Assembly: GCA_029891345.1 (NCBI GenBank)
Contig: CM057002.1
Location: 64,746,590-64,810,589 of the forward strand
DNA: 64,000 nt
Direction of reading: 5' to 3'
DNA from: Dryococelus australis
Lineage: Eukaryota; Arthropoda; Insecta; Phasmatodea; Phasmatidae
Both the position numbers and the translations under genes were made by a program. The number at the start of each line of letters is the position of its first letter. The stretch's first letter is position 1. Positions 59,140 to 64,000 of this stretch are shown here, one piece after another. Under the pieces are notes generated by a model. It had not been told where the DNA came from. It worked only from the letters and a program-made list of their open reading frames with translations, and did no database searches.

Positions 59140-59681
59140 GTCGGCAACGTGTCAGCAATCGTCGGCCAGATACCTGTACCGTCGGCAACGTGTCAGCAAT
59201 CGTCGGCCAGATACCTGTACTGTCGGCAACGTGTCAGCAATCGTCGGCCAGATACCTGTACTGTCGGCAAAGTGTCAGCAATCGTCGGCCAGATACATGT
59301 ACTGTCGGCAACGTGTCAGCAATCGTCGGCCAGATACCTGTACTGTCGGCAACGTGTCAGCAATCGTCGGCCAGATACCTGTACTGTCGGCAAAGTGTCA
59401 GCAATCGTCGGCCAGATACCTGTACTGTCGGCAAAGTGTCAGCAATCGTCGGCCAGATACCTGTACTGTCGGCAACGTGTCAGCAATCGTCGGCCAGATA
59501 CCTGTACTGTTGGCAACGTGTCTGCAATCGTCGGCCAGATACCTGTACTGTCGGCAACGTGTCAGCAATCGTCGGCCAGATACCTGTACTGTCGGCAAAG
59601 TGTCAGCAATCGTCGGCCAGATACCTGTACTGTCGGCAACGTGTCAGCAATCGTCGGCCAGATACCTGTACTGTCGGCAAC
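59140..59681. repeat. Minisatellite, 41 bp x 13.2
   Basis: Thirteen full units of 'gtcggcaacgtgtcagcaat' 'cgtcggccagatacctgtac' 't' start at 59140 and repeat every 41 bp, then a 9-bp partial. Variation is mostly C/A at unit position 9 ('caacg'/'caaag'), with single changes elsewhere. As 41 is not a multiple of 3, the frame rotates and all three + frames remain open. That yields the longest ORF of the window (222 codons, 59023-59691), which I do not regard as a gene. Confidence 0.97.
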
Positions 59682-59769
59682 TATCGCTTAAATTCCAGAA
59701 GATAGCCATCTGACTACTGCGTGATGTCTTTTTTTTAGAGAGATTGCTAGCCGTTACGATAAAGATAAA

Positions 59770-60260
59770 TGCCCAGTTTATTATTTAGGAAAACAGATGG
59801 ATATCACCGAAAATATGTCGGAATGATATCGCAGAGCAAACATATTGCAAGCCGTTCAAAAATGTTTCTGGGCCGATTCCCATACAGCATCTTTGTCTTC
59901 TCGGTAAGCTGGCCATCATCTTATTTATTCAGACCCAGTAACGTTTCCGAGACAAGGCTCTTTATCACAACAAAGATATAAATATGATGTATTTTTGCTG
60001 ACAAACTTTTGGAAAGTGTTCTGAATAGGCGAGATCTTAGCTAGTTGTTAATGGCATGATACATTTTTTGAGACAGAGTGTTTGCGTTAGAAAAAATACA
60101 ATTGCACTGTATTTTTTAGGATAACAGATGGATATCACCTAAATTATGTCGGCGTGATATATCACAGCCAACCTGTCGCTAATAGTTCAAATAACATTCT
60201 GGGCCATATGTTAACCGTTAGCATGCTTTTTTCGTGATTATATACGTATCACGTGGTAGA
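59770..60260. repeat. Diverged direct duplication, ~330-bp period
   Basis: 'acagatggatatcacc', 'tatgtcgg', 'tgatatcgcag' and 'ttctgggcc' at 59792-59875 recur in order at 60122-60206. The duplicated parts are about 100 bp long and moderately diverged. Confidence 0.7.
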
Positions 60261-61369
60261 CCATGGCATTTGTTTCCTTTGATATTTTTTTTTATTTGTA
60301 CAACCATCCGATAGACATATGAAAATCTAATTAAATCTATTTTGTTTGCAAGCCTCTGAAGAAATAGTTTTTAAATAATCCGTGTTTTAAAATTATTTGT
60401 TATTTGCCATGGAAATTATACATTTCCTTAGAGTTAATTTTGTTATGATATATTTGAAATTACTGGAGAATATCAGCAACTTACCCTGTGGAATATAGTT
60501 TATCATGTTGTACTGTAAACTCAAGGGTCTTAGTTTCGAATCCTGCACTCGGCATGACTTTCATATCATAATAATGTGTTGAGAAGTAGATGAAATGAAT
60601 ATATGTAAAGAGGAAATAACAATTGCTAAAATTCTAAATCGAAAATTTAAGGTTTTTTTCATTTTTATATTGCTTATTTCTGGACATGATTGCACTGCAG
60701 GCTCGGGATCGTAATGGCATCCAGCCTACGCAGCGGCCATGTTCTGTAACTCGTTAGCTGTCAAATAACGATCGGTAAAGTCTGTTAACGAGAAAAATCG
60801 TTGATGTCATTGAAGAGCGATTCTTTAAATTCTCTTTATCTACAAATTTAGGTACGTTATCGAAAATCCTCGTTAACTACGCTGTGGAGAACCGAGAAAT
60901 CTCGCCAACGTAACGAGGGGTACGAGACCCCTCAGTAGCCTACCGATTTGATTCGTATTGCTGACGTCCATAAATAAGCAGTGGTATGTTGGACAATTCT
61001 CCTACACGGTATACAAAAACTATAGTAAAGTGAGCCAAATTAGTGAAAACCAATGTAATAAACTTAATTTAAAACAGTCGCAGTCGATGATAGCTGTTGT
61101 GCGTGCTTCGTGTAACTTTGTAAAATGGCGGGTATACGTGAACAGCTATACCCTCGTAATGTGAAAACAGTCGAATTAAATTAAAAATCACAAAGGCGAT
61201 TCAGTTTGTAACTTAAGTGAGCTCTTACACATTGTAAAGCAGTTTTATGTACACAGCAGGCTAATTTAATTCCCAAACAACAAATTCTTTGACGTCGAAA
61301 TACATTTACACTTACGTTAACATATAAATATATATTTAATTATGAGTACTAAGCACAAGTAATCCGTCG
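60261..61369. other. Spacer; scattered repeat scraps
   Basis: A B-box-like TAGTTTCGAATCCTGC lies at 60531. A single copy of the 'gatcgtaatggcatccagcc' unit (60707) is related to 62510-62608. No gene. Confidence 0.4.
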
Positions 61370-61466
61370 GTGTTGCTGTGACATAGTGGTAAGCGTCGTG
61401 GCTCGTCGTGTGCCAGGCAAAGTATAAATTTAGGTTTGTATGTTCAATCCCACCTACTTCCGAAAT
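61370..61466 (+). repeat. tRNA-like segment
   Basis: 'gacatagtggtaagcgtcg' (A-box-like) and 'tatgttcaatcccacc' (B-box-like) are set about 60 bp apart, wider than in most tRNAs. Likely a SINE or tRNA pseudogene. Confidence 0.4.
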
Positions 61467-61859
61467 ATTTTTATAGAGTTTATTATTTTATTGATATTGT
61501 AACACAACATTCTGATTAATATAATTTAACACAACAATATTGCAAATGCGAATATAACGACAATTCTTGTACTAAACATATGCGCATATATCAGACAGGT
61601 TAACAAATATAATTATACCTACGTTTGTAAATTATATTCAACTATGTTTATTATATAGACAATACATTGTAGGTATGCTAGTAGTTGTGTATAACACAAA
61701 GGTCCTATTTGAATGATAACTGTTATTGCTGCAAAGAAAAATCCGTATTGTCCCAACATTTAGTACCGAATTTTAGTGAGTTATTTTAATACGTTGTAAG
61801 AAAATTAGTAAAATGCATTATTTTCATAACGTTCATATTTAAATATATAATATATTGTG
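61467..61859. other. AT-rich spacer
   Basis: Nothing recognised. Confidence 0.4.
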
Positions 61860-61946
61860 AGCAGCTGGGATTTGAACGAGCAATTCAAAAAACCTCACAA
61901 TACGACGATTTTGCCCCATGGCTCAACCAACTTCGCTATCACGGGA
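61860..61946 (-). repeat. tRNA-like segment
   Basis: The minus strand reads GTGATAGCGAAGTTGGTTGA (A-box-like) and GCTCGTTCAAATCCCAGCTG (B box). Degenerate; probably a SINE head. Confidence 0.45.
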
Positions 61947-62507
61947 TCTTATAAACTGGGAATGTTAATTCGTTTATATTCGAATCTAAAATGTATGATG
62001 CATTAAAACAATTTGTTAATGCTTTGTATATAAGGTGCAATCAAACCGCTTTCCTTTCTTACTTCTGTCATACATTTGTGTATTCCGGTGAATAATGTTT
62101 GGATTTTCCATGGTAACATAAAATTCTAAGGCGTACAGCAGAACATTATAGAGTATTTTAGACGTTCTACACGTGTATTTTATTTTCTTTCCTATCATAA
62201 ATAAGACCAAAAATATATGCTCGTTAATGTAACAATTACTTTATGTCTTTATTTGTAGCTATCTCTCTTTCAGTGCACTCTTATTCACGTCTCGTGAATG
62301 ATAATTGGCTGGTTAACTGTGTTAAACGTCATTTAGCTGTAATGATATGTATCAGAAAATGTAACGAAAATTCTCGGTACACCCTTTTCCACTGGTGTTA
62401 TAGAATCGTGTCGTCAATACGCAACTGTAGTTCCATCCTCTGGAATTAGTTATTGGAGTTCTACCGAAATAACTCATTTCGAGGGTAACGAGTAACAGAA
62501 TACAGCC
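61947..62507. other. Spacer
   Basis: No supported gene. Confidence 0.4.
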
Positions 62508-62608
62508 GTAGGCCCCGCATCGTAACGACATCCAACCGTCGCAGGCCCGCATCGTAATGACACCCAGCTGTCGCAGGCCCGGCATCGTAATGACATCCAG
62601 CCGACGCA
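62508..62608. repeat. Tandem repeat, ~33 bp x 3
   Basis: Three units of the type 'ggcccggcatcgtaatgaca' 'tccagccgacgca' follow each other, with a related single unit at 60700-60730. Confidence 0.85.
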
Positions 62609-62625
62609 GGCTGGATGTCATTACG
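62586..62625. repeat. Perfect 17-bp stem, 6-nt loop hairpin
   Basis: CGTAATGACATCCAGCC (62586-62602), loop gacgca, then GGCTGGATGTCATTACG (62609-62625). It lies at the junction where the 33-bp array meets an inverted unit. Confidence 0.95.
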
Positions 62626-62631
62626 CAGCCC

Positions 62632-62957
62632 GGCACTGTCGGTTAGCCGCCAGTCCATATTTGCATGGCTCCGATTCCGGAATATGACATCAGGCCAGTA
62701 TCGGCCGGCCGGAGTTTGTGGGCTATCTCACGCCGGCCGGAATCTGGCCTGTACTTTTCGTGTATGTTAGGCCGGAACACATTTATTTTGTATCTTGCTG
62801 GTAGCAGTACAGTGTATTTTTGACACTGTCAGCAAACAGTTAGCGGTCAGTCCATATTTCCGTCGGGCCGCTTCCGGCATACGACAGTAGGCCGGTATCG
62901 GCTGACGAGAGTTTGTCGGCTGCTTTTACCGGCCCAATTCTGGCCCATATTTTCCAT
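62632..62957. repeat. CCGG-rich direct duplication, ~196-bp period
   Basis: 'cagtccatattt' followed by 'ccggaatatgacatcaggcc', 'agtatcggc', 'gagtttgt' and 'ccggaatctggcc' at 62652 is repeated with changes from 62848. GGCCGGCCGG occurs at 62703-62712. Confidence 0.75.
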
Positions 62958-64000
62958 GGGATAGCATTGCTAATCTCCCACATTGAAAAAGCGTACACCA
63001 TATTCAGGTTTTATTTGAAACAAACTTGATCGCATCACTTTAAAAAAAAAAGACGAAAACTGTATTACAGCGTATCATAAGAAAAAGACTTCTACCCCCA
63101 CAGAACTTTTCGTTTACATGTTTGCTGTTATTTTAAATAAACGACATTTCAGTTGAGTATCGAACCTCTTTGATGCTATAGTACGAAGCACTGCTGACAA
63201 TCAATTCCTCCCGCCTCTCGCATATGAAAGTCACAAACATGGGTCGTATATGCACAAAAATGGTTAGTGGATAAATATTCTGTGCTAACGCAAAGGAATT
63301 ATTACCTGGGGAATAAAAATGTGTGTCAAAACATCTTGGCATACTCTAGATGCATTCTTACTAACCGATGGTTAATTTAAATAGTCATATAGCACTCACA
63401 GACTATCCAAGAAGTAGCAGAACACTTCAGATCTCCCCAGCATAGGTGAAACATCTGGCTGGCGGTAGGGAGATCACTGCTCGAGCATTATTTGTACTCC
63501 CAGTACGATCAAAACACTTTCCTTTGTCAATAGTTTCAAACAATGGCCACACAGTAGAATAGTACACACAAACGAAATGTGGCGGTTCCTTTGATGTGAG
63601 CGGAACCCGTTCGCCGATTAGCTTCGTGAAGCTCTGTTCTGGCCCATGTGCCATATTGGCTACTGCGTACTGCAAATTATTCCCTACTTGCTGGACTGCC
63701 AGCTGGTGAATAAGGTATCAGGCGCTGATAACAGTATTCTGGCAAATTCCTAGTCAGAGGCATCATTTTTCTTATGTCTACAGCTAGAGTTCATTGTATA
63801 CACAGCCAAATTTGTTTTCAGTGCGTTCTGCTTCCCATTATCTGTGCATCTAATCCGAACGTATACGATTTTTGTGTTATTATTATTACTGCATATATTT
63901 TACTGGTCAACATACGCCTTAAATGTACGCATCGCATAAAATTATCAAAAGTCCGCAGATCGCATCTTAAGCTGAGATAATTTTCATAAAAAATAACTAA
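62958..64000. other. Right-hand spacer; one weak exon-like frame
   Basis: The minus frame 63427-63675 (82 codons, extendable upstream) reads somewhat protein-like (NMAHGPEQSFTKLIGERVPL, CVYYSTVWPLFETI) but has no domain that I can name. Otherwise nothing. Confidence 0.25.

Noticed and set aside
59023-59691. 222-codon ORF, the longest in the window
   Set aside because: It is produced by the 41-bp minisatellite, which is open in every + frame; only the flanks are unique and they show no domain.

Overview
This window looks like gene-poor nuclear DNA from a repeat-rich arthropod, most likely an insect. The reasons are AT-rich sequence with no bacterial gene organisation, tRNA-derived SINE pieces, Tc1/mariner, PIF/Harbinger, Gypsy and non-LTR remnants of insect type, several MITE families, long microsatellites, and a degenerate CCTAA (TTAGG-type) telomere-like block. 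The SINE with a tRNA head and a 'cctcgttgttaagagccacc' body suggests a large-genome polyneopteran such as a stick insect or relative. That placement is an impression and was not tested. I see no complete host protein-coding gene, no rRNA, no intact canonical tRNA, no CRISPR array and no bacterial or viral replicon.

Layout. 0-3.3 kb: an ORF entering from the left edge, the 5' exon of a Harbinger transposase, and a complete but dead mariner-like element (1985-3290, TA duplications, TIRs over 100 bp). 6.4-9.3 kb: inverted copies of a 'ccttgacctttg' repeat, a telomere-like block, and a 916-bp TA-flanked element with CACTG ends. 10.7-13.4 kb: two short tandem arrays (46 and 47 bp units) in very AT-rich DNA. 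14.6-20 kb: microsatellites, a non-LTR tail, a 1.2-kb foldback element built around the C-terminus of a transposase, and a MITE rich in GACGGACG. 23-26 kb: foldback MITE, a decayed Tc1-like element (24486-25704) and a 220-bp foldback. 27-38 kb: a SINE, long empty AT-rich DNA, a Gypsy pol remnant (34500-35475) and a ~420-bp MITE. 38-45 kb: a dead mariner-like element, a SINE, a degenerate tandem field, a Tc1 N-terminal fragment and a 12-copy 65-bp minisatellite. 45-52 kb: one plausible coding exon (46367-46534), two ~420-bp MITEs in inverted orientation, a second GACGGACG MITE, a foldback MITE and a GC-rich island. 52-64 kb: a 42-bp perfect hairpin around an (AT)n loop, SINE relics, a second Tc1-like copy split by a 921-bp CACTC-ended element, a 13-copy 41-bp minisatellite, and CCGG-rich repeats with a 17-bp perfect hairpin.

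Nothing here works as an operon or pathway. The content is layered: transposon copies, deletion derivatives of them, insertions into them, and later tandem expansion. The best candidates for something under-described are the TA-flanked ~920-bp CACTSTWAAAA-ended family with internal tRNA-like segments and subterminal repeats, the foldback element at 17.4-18.6 kb, and the two minisatellites. I found no convincing new host defence or regulatory system.
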